Shown here: one piece after another, positions 1 to 6,437 of the stretch | Layout of the letters: each line of letters starts with the position of its first letter | Numbering within the stretch: the first letter of the stretch is position 1 | Source of the DNA: an uncultured Bacteroidales bacterium | GTDB taxonomy: Bacteria; Bacteroidota; Bacteroidia; Bacteroidales; UBA932 | Length of the DNA stretch: 10,881 nt | Assembly (NCBI GenBank): GCA_946549475.1 | Contig: CAMNQO010000042.1 | Span: 1-10,881, forward strand | Reading direction: 5' to 3' | Program-made: the position numbers and the translations under genes | The notes under the pieces: generated by a model | The model's database searches: none | What the model saw: the letters and a program-made list of their open reading frames with translations, nothing else | What the model was told of the DNA's origin: nothing

Positions 1-813
1 CACATTTTCGCCGAAACCTTCGTCCACGCCCTCGAATTCCTGTCCGGCAAAGCGCACCAGACGGTCGCGGACCATCGTCGCATCGAGGATGTTGCTCTCC
101 CCGATGAAGTCAGCTACAAAAGAGTTTTGGGGCTCGTTGTAGATGTCGGTCGGGGTGCCGATCTGCTGGATGTGGCCGTCATTGAGCACGACGATGGTAT
201 CGCTCAAGGTGAGGGCTTCTTCCTGGTCGTGGGTGACATAGATGAAGGTGATGCCGAGCTCGCGGTGCATTTCCTTGAGCTCGATCTGCATATCCTTGCG
301 CATCTTCAGGTCGAGGGCCGCCAGGGGCTCGTCGAGCAGCAGCACCTTGGGCTGGTTGACGATGGCGCGGGCGATGGCCACACGCTGCTGCTGGCCGCCG
401 GAGAGCGACTCTACATCCCTGTCCTCGTAGCCCGTCATACTCACGAGTTTGAGTACCTTGCGCACTTTCTCGTCGATGACTTCGCGGGGAATTTTCTGTA
501 GATTCAGACCGAAGGCGACATTGTCGTACACATCCAGATGCGGGAAAAGCGCATAGCGCTGGAATACCGTATTGAGGGGACGCTTGAAAGGCGGGACGGC
601 GCTGATATCCTCCCCTTCCATATAGATGCAGCCGCTGGTCGGGGTGGCGAAGCCCGCAATCAGGCGCAGGAGGGTGGTCTTGCCGCAGCCGGACGGGCCG
701 AGCAAGGTGACAAATTCTCCGCGACGGATGTCCAGGCTCACATGGTCGAGCACTTTGACATCGTCGTATGTCTTGCAGAGATTGTCGAGCCGGATGATGA
801 TATCCTTTTCCAT
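1..813 (-). CDS. potA: Spermidine/putrescine ABC transporter ATP-binding protein PotA (3' part missing)
   Basis: PotA is the cytoplasmic ATPase that drives polyamine import through PotBC with the binding protein PotD. I read 271 codons from ATG at 813 to the left edge, still open. Visible landmarks are Walker A GPSGCGKT (residues 39-46), Q-loop Gln85 in NTVFQRYALFPH, the ABC signature LSGGQ (137-141), Walker B ending in Asp161-Glu162, and the switch histidine 195 in VTHDQEEA. The stretch after it (IQQIGTPTDIYNEP, then SFVADFIGESNIL) is typical of PotA rather than of sugar or sulfate ATPases. The E. coli protein is 378 residues, so about 100 residues of the C-terminal TOBE regulatory region lie outside the window. 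The start is four bases after the stop of the outer-membrane barrel gene, so the two are probably co-translated; potB, potC and potD would be expected further left. Family assignment is secure; the exact polyamine is not visible. Confidence 0.95.
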   Translation of the reverse strand, partial: MEKDIIIRLDNLCKTYDDVKVLDHVSLDIRRGEFVTLLGPSGCGKTTLLRLIAGFATPTSGCIYMEGEDISAVPPFKRPLNTVFQRYALFPHLDVYDNVAFGLNLQKIPREVIDEKVRKVLKLVSMTGYEDRDVESLSGGQQQRVAIARAIVNQPKVLLLDEPLAALDLKMRKDMQIELKEMHRELGITFIYVTHDQEEALTLSDTIVVLNDGHIQQIGTPTDIYNEPQNSFVADFIGESNILDATMVRDRLVRFAGQEFEGVDEGFGENV

Positions 814-817
814 CTCG

Positions 818-2008
818 TTACTTGCGGGCAAAGAGTTGCAAGGGACGGAAGAAATAGGTCACGCCGAAGTTGAACGCGAGGTTGTCGCCATAGTTGGAGC
901 CGCCGATGACCGCGTGTACGCGCAGGTCCTGGCTATCCCTGAGGGGGAACCAGTAGGCGCCGACACCGCCGCAGAAGCCGGTGTTCTTGGGATAGGAGAC
1001 GGCATATCCGTCCTCGTCCAATTCGGCATAATTCAGATAGGTATAACTCCCGTGGGTAGGCTCCCAGCCGGCGCGGGCAAAGATCTCAAAATCATCCTCG
1101 AAGGCGTAGCCGAGATTGAGGATGACATTTCCCTCCCGGATGGGACTGGGGTCGGACGGGGCGAAATACGAAGAAGCGCTGGCGAAGCGGGCGGCGGCAT
1201 CCAGGCCCACCCAGAAGTCGTTGATGTCGTAACGAAGACCGAGGGAGGGCATCCACAGAAAACCGTTTCTGCTGTCGGGAACATCTTTTCTGAAGCGCTC
1301 AAACTGCATCGCATTGAGGGCGACGCGGAAGGAAAAGCCGTTGTCCTCCTCTTCAGGCTTGTCGAAAAATCCATAGACGCTGTAGGAGAACAGGCCGTCA
1401 AAGAATTTCGAGTCAGGAGATTCGGCGAAAGGCTTGGCATTGAAAGGAGAGGAGGAGAACTGGAATCCCGCCTCCCAACTGTCGTGGAAGCGCCAGGAGG
1501 CTTTCGCACCGAGTTGGTAGGCGTTGAGATTGTTCCACATGCCGCTGCAGAGCATATAGTGGCAGTCGTAGTCATACGGGTCATACTCGTAGGTGGCGAC
1601 GGCCAGGCACTCCTTGCCGAGGGTAAACATCAGGCCGAAGGGAAATTCGTAAGAAAGGGTGGCGTAGTCGCACCAGTTGTTGTCTGAAGTCCAGGCATTG
1701 CCGTACAGGTCCTTGATTCCCTGCCGGGTGCCGGTAAGCCAGTGGTTGACCAGGTTGAAATGAAGACCGGGGATGATATCTCCCTCGAAGTGGGTATAGA
1801 CGGAGGAATTGGAATAGAATCCGTTATCTCCGTTCATATTGTTATGTGCGCGGACGGCCTCCTGACTGGCCTTGCTTAACGCGACTTGAGGTTCCATTTC
1901 AAAACGGGTAATCAACTCGATTGTCACAGGCTCCGGTTCCTCCTGGGCGAAGAGTTGGACAAAACCGCCAAGCAGCAGGGCTGCACACAACAATGTCAGT
2001 CTTTTCAT
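818..2008 (-). CDS. Putative outer-membrane beta-barrel (porin-like) protein, acidic
   Basis: This is a 396-residue exported protein. Residues 1-21 form a signal peptide (MKR, a leucine/alanine-rich core, then LFA before QEEPEP). The rest alternates short amphipathic strands rich in Tyr, Phe, Trp and Gly with acidic turns, and ends in strand-like FGVTYFFRPLQLFARK. This pattern fits an outer-membrane barrel, though I cannot name a specific family. By hand count the mature part has about 49 Asp/Glu against 26 Lys/Arg, so a pore would be expected to favour cations. There is no SusC/SusD signature and no obvious plug domain. The start at 2008 follows an AT-rich AATTTTTT stretch with no Shine-Dalgarno. 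It lies 15 bases after lysE and four bases before potA, suggesting an outer-membrane entry route for the PotA substrate; that role is inference. Confidence 0.82.
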   Translation of the reverse strand: MKRLTLLCAALLLGGFVQLFAQEEPEPVTIELITRFEMEPQVALSKASQEAVRAHNNMNGDNGFYSNSSVYTHFEGDIIPGLHFNLVNHWLTGTRQGIKDLYGNAWTSDNNWCDYATLSYEFPFGLMFTLGKECLAVATYEYDPYDYDCHYMLCSGMWNNLNAYQLGAKASWRFHDSWEAGFQFSSSPFNAKPFAESPDSKFFDGLFSYSVYGFFDKPEEEDNGFSFRVALNAMQFERFRKDVPDSRNGFLWMPSLGLRYDINDFWVGLDAAARFASASSYFAPSDPSPIREGNVILNLGYAFEDDFEIFARAGWEPTHGSYTYLNYAELDEDGYAVSYPKNTGFCGGVGAYWFPLRDSQDLRVHAVIGGSNYGDNLAFNFGVTYFFRPLQLFARK

Positions 2009-2023
2009 TTCATAAAAAATTGG

Positions 2024-2629
2024 TTAAGGGTAAATAATGAGATACAGGCCGAACAAGGCTACCGCCACGCCGGCTATGCGGTTGATTCTGACTATATTTT
2101 TGACGTTGATCCGGCCTTTCGCCTTGGAAATGAGCCAGGTGAACAGATTCCAGTAAACCAGGGTACCGACGCACACGGACACGACCGAGAGGATCTTTTC
2201 GAACAGGGTGATGTCCTCGCTGCCAAATCCGAATACGGCAAAAAGGGCGAGCATGACGGCGAAAGCGCCGGGGTTGGACAGGCCCATCACGAGGGATTTG
2301 GCGAAGTCGGTCGCCGAAATCTTGTTGGCCCGGTCGGGCTTGTGCTTGTAGAAGGCCATGCTGACTCCGAGGATGATGACCACAGCCCCGCCTACATACT
2401 TGATGGTCTGGTAGTGCTGGTCGATCAGGCCCTGGACCAGCGAGAGGGAGAACACGGCGATGGCGGCAAAGAGGGTATCGACCACCGAAGAGCCCATCGC
2501 GGCGGACATGCCGGCCTTGCGTCCCTTGCCCAAGGTATTCTGCATCACGAAAATCGCAATCGGTCCCAGCGGAGCCGAACTGCAAATTCCGATGAAGATG
2601 CCTTTGAGTATGATGAGGAACAAATGCAT
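2024..2629 (-). CDS. LysE/RhtB-family translocator (amino-acid exporter)
   Basis: This is a 201-residue inner-membrane protein, the usual length for the LysE/RhtB superfamily. Members export lysine, arginine, homoserine, threonine or related amino acids by proton exchange. Hydrophobic segments fall at about 5-27, 41-66, 76-94, 112-136, 144-168 and 181-200. The family motif APLGPI is at residues 19-24, and a second conserved turn GLSNPGAF is at 116-123. Basic clusters (KGRK near 35, KHKPDR near 95, SKAKGR near 168) lie between segments. The gene starts three bases after the stop of the GNAT-like gene and ends 15 bases before the barrel gene, so it sits mid-operon. Substrate cannot be read from sequence. 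Its placement with potA and a GNAT-like protein would fit export of a basic amino acid or amine, but this is inference. Confidence 0.9.
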   Translation of the reverse strand: MHLFLIILKGIFIGICSSAPLGPIAIFVMQNTLGKGRKAGMSAAMGSSVVDTLFAAIAVFSLSLVQGLIDQHYQTIKYVGGAVVIILGVSMAFYKHKPDRANKISATDFAKSLVMGLSNPGAFAVMLALFAVFGFGSEDITLFEKILSVVSVCVGTLVYWNLFTWLISKAKGRINVKNIVRINRIAGVAVALFGLYLIIYP

Positions 2630-2632
2630 GGG

Positions 2633-3784
2633 CTAATGTTGTTGCACGCTTGCGGGCGCATCGGCGGACAGGTCCATTACATAACTGCGGCGGCGCATAT
2701 AAGGGGTGGCCTCGTAGTCGCCGAAGAGGGTCTGCACCTTGGCATTGTCCTCCAACTGGGGATTGAGGATCATCCGCTTGATGCCGAACTTGATGGCACC
2801 TTCGTGGATATGTTTGAAGATAAGCACATTGGCCCCTTTCCCCTGATATTCGGGCAGCACGCCGATGAGCAGGGCTTCGAGGGTATCGTTCTCTTTGAGG
2901 GCCTTGAGGATATGGGCAAACCCGAAGGGGAAGAGATGGCCGCGGCTCTTCTTGTATGCCTTGGAGAGGGACGGGATGCAGATGCAGAAGCCGACCACTT
3001 CACCCTTGTCATTGAGAACGAAACAGGACAGGTCCTGGTTGATGAAGGGAATGTACTGCTTGACATACACGTCAATCTGTCTCTCGGTCAGTCTGGAGAA
3101 CTCGTAGAGTTGGCTGAAGGAGTCGTTGAGCACATGGAAGAGGTCGTAGCCCGTCTGAAAGAGGGCCTTTCCCTTCTTTTTGGGCATTTCCTTGAGTCCG
3201 AAACGGCTCTTGACCAGATCCGCATACTGGAACATCGGCGGCAACTCGCCGGAAAGTTCGATGATGCGCTGGGTCCAGTCGGCGTCCTTGCAGAAGCCCA
3301 CCTTCTCAAGCAGTTCGCCATAATAGGGAAAATTGTAGATGCAGGTGGAGGGAGACAGGTGTTCAAAGCCCTCGACCAGCAGACCTTCCTTGTCCATGTC
3401 GGAAAATCCGAGGGGGCCCTTCATCTTGACCATCCCCTTGGCTTTGCCCCATTCGGCCACCTTGCCGATGAGGGCCCGCAAAAGTTCCTCGTCCTCGATG
3501 AAATCCAGCCAGCCGAAACGGACGATGCGTTCGTTCCAGTCCGCATTGGCGTGATGATTGATAATTCCCGCTATCCGGCCTATGACGACGCCGGCTTCAT
3601 CTCTTGCCAGAAAATAAATCGCGTCACAGAATTCGAATGCGGGATTGCTGCGGGAAAGTACACCGAACTCATCCGCATACAGCGGAGGCACCCAGTTGGG
3701 TGCATCCTTGAAAAGGCGCTCCGGAAAATAAACGAACTCTTTGAGTTGTCTCCGGGAACGGACTTCTTCGATATAAAACTTCAT
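2633..3784 (-). CDS. GNAT-fold N-acetyltransferase-like protein (YghO-like)
   Basis: This is a 383-residue soluble protein with no signal peptide or membrane segment. The N-terminal part (residues 1-40) carries a conserved-looking FVYFPERLFKDAPNWVPPL block seen in a YghO-like family of uncharacterised acetyltransferase-related proteins. A central stretch KMKGPLGFSDMDKEGLLVEG (about 121-140) is also typical of that family. The C-terminal part, about residues 230-370, looks like a GNAT domain. It has a beta strand ending LLIGVLPEYQGKGAN, where Q314-G-K-G would form the acetyl-CoA pyrophosphate loop, followed by a helix and by MILNPQLEDN. The last position of the loop motif is Asn rather than Gly/Ala. 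The substrate is unknown. It is the first full-length gene after the -7 box at 3813-3820 and is followed after three bases by the LysE exporter. Its ATG overlaps the stop of a seven-codon mini-ORF. Confidence 0.83.
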   Translation of the reverse strand: MKFYIEEVRSRRQLKEFVYFPERLFKDAPNWVPPLYADEFGVLSRSNPAFEFCDAIYFLARDEAGVVIGRIAGIINHHANADWNERIVRFGWLDFIEDEELLRALIGKVAEWGKAKGMVKMKGPLGFSDMDKEGLLVEGFEHLSPSTCIYNFPYYGELLEKVGFCKDADWTQRIIELSGELPPMFQYADLVKSRFGLKEMPKKKGKALFQTGYDLFHVLNDSFSQLYEFSRLTERQIDVYVKQYIPFINQDLSCFVLNDKGEVVGFCICIPSLSKAYKKSRGHLFPFGFAHILKALKENDTLEALLIGVLPEYQGKGANVLIFKHIHEGAIKFGIKRMILNPQLEDNAKVQTLFGDYEATPYMRRRSYVMDLSADAPASVQQH

Positions 3785-3804
3785 TTTCGCCGCAGTTTTT
3801 TCAT
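3781..3804 (-). CDS. Possible 7-codon Lys/Arg-rich leader ORF (MKKLRRK)
   Basis: An ATG at 3804 opens seven codons, Met-Lys-Lys-Leu-Arg-Arg-Lys, then TGA. The TGA shares bases with the ATG of the GNAT-like gene (ATGA). The ATG lies eight bases after the -7 promoter box, so it would be the first start codon on the message. Five of the seven residues are basic, and a LysE-family exporter lies in the same operon. It could be a coupling leader or simply A-rich sequence helping initiation at 3784. Expression is not shown by the sequence, so confidence is low. Confidence 0.25.
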   Translation of the reverse strand: MKKLRRK

Positions 3805-3812
3805 ATCGGGCG

Positions 3813-3820
3813 CAAAGGTA
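3813..3820 (-). promoter_or_regulatory. Bacteroidota-type -7 box for the GNAT-lysE-barrel-potA operon
   Basis: Read on the minus strand this is TACCTTTG, a full match to the TAnnTTTG -7 element. It lies in the 49-base gap between the unrecognised exported-protein gene and the GNAT-like gene, preceded by an A/T tract. No good -33 TTTG is at the usual 19-21 base distance: the nearest TTG is 29 bases upstream, so the match is partial. Transcription would begin a few bases before the mini-ORF ATG at 3804. Confidence 0.55.
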
Positions 3821-3833
3821 ATAAAAAATTGGA

Positions 3834-4673
3834 TTATCTGCCTATTTTCCAAAGAAGATTCTTAAGCGCGGAAGGCGTAAAGCCGGCATCCTCATCTTTG
3901 ACATAGTAATGCTTGTGGCAATAATAGAGTTTGTGGTCGTCCGCACCGATCAGGAGCGTGTAACAATATTTGTTTTTGGGCTCGTTCACCGGGCGGATGC
4001 AATAACTGACGATGGTGGATGCCGCACCGCTGAGCAAGGCGTCGGTGACGGCATCCTCGCCGGTGATGCGCATGTTGACCTGCTCCATCTTGACCGACAG
4101 TTCCCCGTCAACAGGCTTTCCGGACAGATCGCTCTCCGACAGCAGAAAAACGCTGCCCTTGGCGGCCCTTGCATTGAGCGCCTTGCGGGAAAGGCCGCTG
4201 TAGCCGACGATGTCGTTGCTCATCGCATCGACAATGAAACTCTGGAAAATGTCCAGATAGGCACCCAGGCAGGTCAGGTAGCGGATGCCCCTGTCGCCCG
4301 TCGCCCGGATGGGCAGACTCACCACGGACAGCATCTTGCCGAGGTCCTCGCCGGGGTCCTTGGTCCCTTTGACGATTTCCAGGTGGTCGAGCCCGTCGTT
4401 TTTGCCGGCGATAAACAGGAAATAATAGTTGTCGTCGGTCTTGAGTTCATTAAATTCCTGCAGGTTGCAGAACTCGTAAGGCGAGAGTTTCCAGTGGCCG
4501 GCGACATCGGCTTTGAACGGGGCATCCGTCATCTCGGAGCCGCTGAGGACGACTTTGAGGGTCTTTTCCGTAAAATCGGCGACTTTCATTTTCTTGGTGT
4601 AGATCTTGGCCTGGGCGCCGAGGGTCAGCATGCAGGACAGGAAAAGGCACAGGACGAGGAGGATTTTTCTCAT
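3834..4673 (-). CDS. Exported protein of unknown function
   Basis: I do not recognise this 279-residue protein. It begins with a clear signal peptide, MRK plus a leucine-rich core ending LTLGAQA at residue 22, before KIYTKK. No lipobox fits well, so it is probably a soluble periplasmic or secreted protein. The mature part has five cysteines (69, 135, 225, 237, 252), a predicted strand-rich N-terminal half (YYFLFIAG near 83-90), and an aromatic, histidine-containing C-terminus (LYYCHKHYYVKDED near 249-262). The reading frame stays open far upstream, but that part overlaps the M16 gene in another frame. Two starts are reasonable: ATG at 4673, which gives a standard signal peptide and is used here, or ATG at 4700, five bases after the M16 stop, adding MMKPSKSLT. 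Tight spacing places it third in an operon with DUF4783 and M16. No function is assigned. Confidence 0.8.
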   Translation of the reverse strand: MRKILLVLCLFLSCMLTLGAQAKIYTKKMKVADFTEKTLKVVLSGSEMTDAPFKADVAGHWKLSPYEFCNLQEFNELKTDDNYYFLFIAGKNDGLDHLEIVKGTKDPGEDLGKMLSVVSLPIRATGDRGIRYLTCLGAYLDIFQSFIVDAMSNDIVGYSGLSRKALNARAAKGSVFLLSESDLSGKPVDGELSVKMEQVNMRITGEDAVTDALLSGAASTIVSYCIRPVNEPKNKYCYTLLIGADDHKLYYCHKHYYVKDEDAGFTPSALKNLLWKIGR

Positions 4674-4705
4674 GGTAAGGGATTTTGAGGGTTTCATCAT
4701 CGGGG

Positions 4706-5977
4706 TTATTCGTAAATCAAAAGCGAGTGGCGCCGCTCGTCGAAAAGTTCTTCGGCCAGGGAGCGGAGCAATCCGGGCGTGAGGGAGAAAACGGCCTGGC
4801 GGTCTTCCTCCGGGCTGTGGACGGTGCCGAAAGCGGACATGCTTTTGCCCATGGACAGCACCTGTGCCTCGCCGCTTTCCGCACTGACGGCCATCTGGGC
4901 CAGGAGTTGGCGGCAACAGCGGGAGAAGGTGCGGGAAGAAAGAGTCTCTTCGCGCAGGCGCCGGATCTCCCGCCGGACCACGCGCAGGCAGGACTCCAGA
5001 TGCTCGCGTTCGCAGCCGAAACTGACGCTCACGATACCGCTGTCGGCATAGGGGGTGTAGGTACATTCCACATGATAGACCCAGCCGTATTTTTCGCGCA
5101 GGATGCTGTTGAGCCGGGAATTGGTGGCCGGGCCGCCGAGGATGTTGCAGAGCAGGACGGTCGCGATGCGCCGCTGCTGCTCGCCCAACGACGGGGCCGT
5201 AAAGCCCAGCACGCAGTTGCTCTGGTGGTTGTGCTTGTTGAGACGCTTGCAGAACACGGGAGCCTCCGGCGCTGGGAGGGATTCTGAAAACTTTTTGCCC
5301 GGGCGAGACAGCATCCCTGCGCCGGAGGCATCAGCCGGCCCATCGGCAGGGGCAGCCCAGCGCCTGGAGAGGCGGCATACCAGGGCTTTCATCCGCGCTT
5401 CGCTCCAGGGACCGGCGAGGGTGAGGACCATGTTGTCAAAACGGAAACAGCGCCGGCAGAAAGCCACCAGGTGTTCGCGGCGGATGCTGCGCACGCTCCT
5501 GGCCGTCCCGAGGATGAGCCGGGAGAGCGGATGGCCCGCAAACAGCAGGGACTCGAAGCGGTCATAGATGTCATCGGCGGGGACATCTTTGTAAGATTGG
5601 ATTTCATCGATGATGACGCCCCGCTCCATCTCGATCTCTTTTTCCGGGAAATCCGCCTCCAGCGCAAGTTCCAGCAGCAGGCCGGCCGCCCGGGCGAGAT
5701 CGTCTTTCAGGACGGTGGCGTGCAAGACGATTTCTTCCTTGGTCGTGTAGGCGTTCAATTCCCCGCCCACGCGGTCCAGATACGAATTGATCACGCGGGC
5801 GCTCTTGTGCCGGGTCCCCTTGAACAGGGCGTGCTCCACGAAATGGGCCGTGCCTTCGGGCAGGTCACCTTCCGCCCGGGTCCCGCCCGGGAGGGTCAGC
5901 GCACAACAAGCCACGGCAGAGAAAGGTCTCTGCTGCAACGCGTATCGCAAGCCTTCATCCGTTTTTCCCGACAGCAC
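4706..5977 (-). CDS. M16-family zinc peptidase (insulinase-like, single-chain M16B type)
   Basis: This is a 423-residue cytoplasmic metallopeptidase of the pitrilysin/insulinase superfamily, a usual length for M16B. The inverted zinc motif HxxEH is intact at residues 45-49 (H45, E48, H49, within GTAHFVEHALFKGT). The distal zinc ligand Glu125 is in ERGVIIDEIQSY, 76 residues after H49, matching the family spacing. GGELNAYTTKEE (71-82) is a further family block. The second domain carries REKYGWVYHVECTYTPYADSG, the usual M16B C-domain core. There is no signal peptide. The start is GTG at 5977, two bases after the DUF4783 stop and behind a GAAAGAG stretch; no in-frame ATG lies near it. M16B enzymes degrade peptides in a clamshell chamber and often work as dimers; no inactive partner subunit is visible here. 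The neighbouring exported proteins give no firm substrate clue. Confidence 0.93.
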   Translation of the reverse strand: MLSGKTDEGLRYALQQRPFSAVACCALTLPGGTRAEGDLPEGTAHFVEHALFKGTRHKSARVINSYLDRVGGELNAYTTKEEIVLHATVLKDDLARAAGLLLELALEADFPEKEIEMERGVIIDEIQSYKDVPADDIYDRFESLLFAGHPLSRLILGTARSVRSIRREHLVAFCRRCFRFDNMVLTLAGPWSEARMKALVCRLSRRWAAPADGPADASGAGMLSRPGKKFSESLPAPEAPVFCKRLNKHNHQSNCVLGFTAPSLGEQQRRIATVLLCNILGGPATNSRLNSILREKYGWVYHVECTYTPYADSGIVSVSFGCEREHLESCLRVVRREIRRLREETLSSRTFSRCCRQLLAQMAVSAESGEAQVLSMGKSMSAFGTVHSPEEDRQAVFSLTPGLLRSLAEELFDERRHSLLIYE

Positions 5978-5979
5978 CG

Positions 5980-6393
5980 CTACTCTTTCTGGATATATAA
6001 TTTCTGGATTTTATAGCCTTCGCCCCGGTTGCTGGCAAAAATGGAGACATTGAAATGCTCTCCCCCCGCCGTCAGTTTTCCGACCACGCACTTGACATGG
6101 GACTTGGACGCACTGTGATAGATCTGGAAACTTTCGGGACGGTAACGGTCAAAAAAAGAGACCATCATCCGGTTGGCCTGACGACGGCTCATCACGGCAT
6201 CTTCGTTCTCGACGGAAAGTTCGATGGTATCATAAAACCACGCGGACAGTTTCTCGGCGTCACCTTCGTATATATATTTGGAAATCGGCACGAAGACGGC
6301 GTCCGCATTTGTCTGCGCCACCGACGGGAGACAGATTCCGGCCAGGAGCGGCAACAACAGATATAATGCTTTCCGGGACACAAAAAGGCGCAT
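5980..6393 (-). CDS. DUF4783-like exported protein
   Basis: This 137-residue protein has a signal peptide (MRLFVSRK, a hydrophobic core, then SVA before QTNADA at residues 27-32). The mature domain of about 110 residues resembles the DUF4783 family of Bacteroidota. It has a helix with EGDAEKLSAWF (about 43-53), then IELSVENEDAVMSRRQANRMMVSFF (58-81), a strand with GKLTAGGEHFNVSIF (105-119) and YKIQKLYIQ at the end. I recall this pattern as typical of DUF4783, whose function is unknown. There is no lipobox, so it is probably soluble in the periplasm. An ATG at 6417 adds eight codons but lies upstream of the -7 box at 6403-6410, so the start at 6393 is chosen. That start is only nine bases after the box. 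It is the first gene of the leftward operon with the M16 peptidase. Confidence 0.85.
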   Translation of the reverse strand: MRLFVSRKALYLLLPLLAGICLPSVAQTNADAVFVPISKYIYEGDAEKLSAWFYDTIELSVENEDAVMSRRQANRMMVSFFDRYRPESFQIYHSASKSHVKCVVGKLTAGGEHFNVSIFASNRGEGYKIQKLYIQKE

Positions 6394-6398
6394 TTTTG

Positions 6399-6430
6399 TT
6401 TGCAAATATAGAGTCATATTCTTAATTTTG
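6399..6430 (+). promoter_or_regulatory. Rightward promoter for the histidine kinase-ygiQ operon
   Basis: TTTG (6399-6402), a 20-base spacer, then TAATTTTG (6423-6430) gives a full match to both the -33 and -7 consensus elements of Bacteroidota. It occupies the same DNA as the leftward promoter in the opposite orientation. The first in-frame kinase ATG is at 6438, seven bases after the box. Confidence 0.75.
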
Positions 6431-6433
6431 CAA
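6403..6433 (-). promoter_or_regulatory. Leftward promoter for the DUF4783-M16 operon
   Basis: On the minus strand, TTG (6433-6431) is followed by exactly 20 bases and then TATATTTG (6410-6403). This matches the Bacteroidota -33 TTTG (three of four bases) and -7 TAnnTTTG consensus with proper spacing. The ATG at 6393 is nine bases beyond the box, leaving almost no 5' untranslated region. Confidence 0.75.
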
Positions 6434-6437
6434 GTAT

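Noticed and set aside
2095..2102. TATTTTTG on the plus strand
   Set aside because: It lies antisense inside lysE, and the only TTG upstream is 10 bases away, too close for a -33 element.
3785..3833. Possible terminator in the gap before the GNAT-like gene (T-run on the minus strand)
   Set aside because: The six-T run is not preceded by a GC-rich hairpin that I can find, so it is better explained as an AT-rich promoter region.
1886..3865. 659-codon open frame on the plus strand opposite the lysE and GNAT genes
   Set aside because: It runs antisense across three recognisable genes and their promoter, has no family motifs, and is the kind of long frame expected opposite GC-rich coding sequence.
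4674..5066. Upstream extension of the exported-protein frame (131 extra codons)
   Set aside because: It overlaps the M16 gene in another frame, is Arg/Pro-rich, and would bury the signal peptide internally.
6273..6280. TATATTTG on the plus strand
   Set aside because: It lies inside the DUF4783 coding sequence (antisense), has no TTG at a proper -33 distance and no gene follows it on that strand nearby.
6394..6417. ATG at 6417 as start of the DUF4783-like protein
   Set aside because: It lies upstream of the TATATTTG box, so it would not be on the message, and the signal peptide is complete from 6393.
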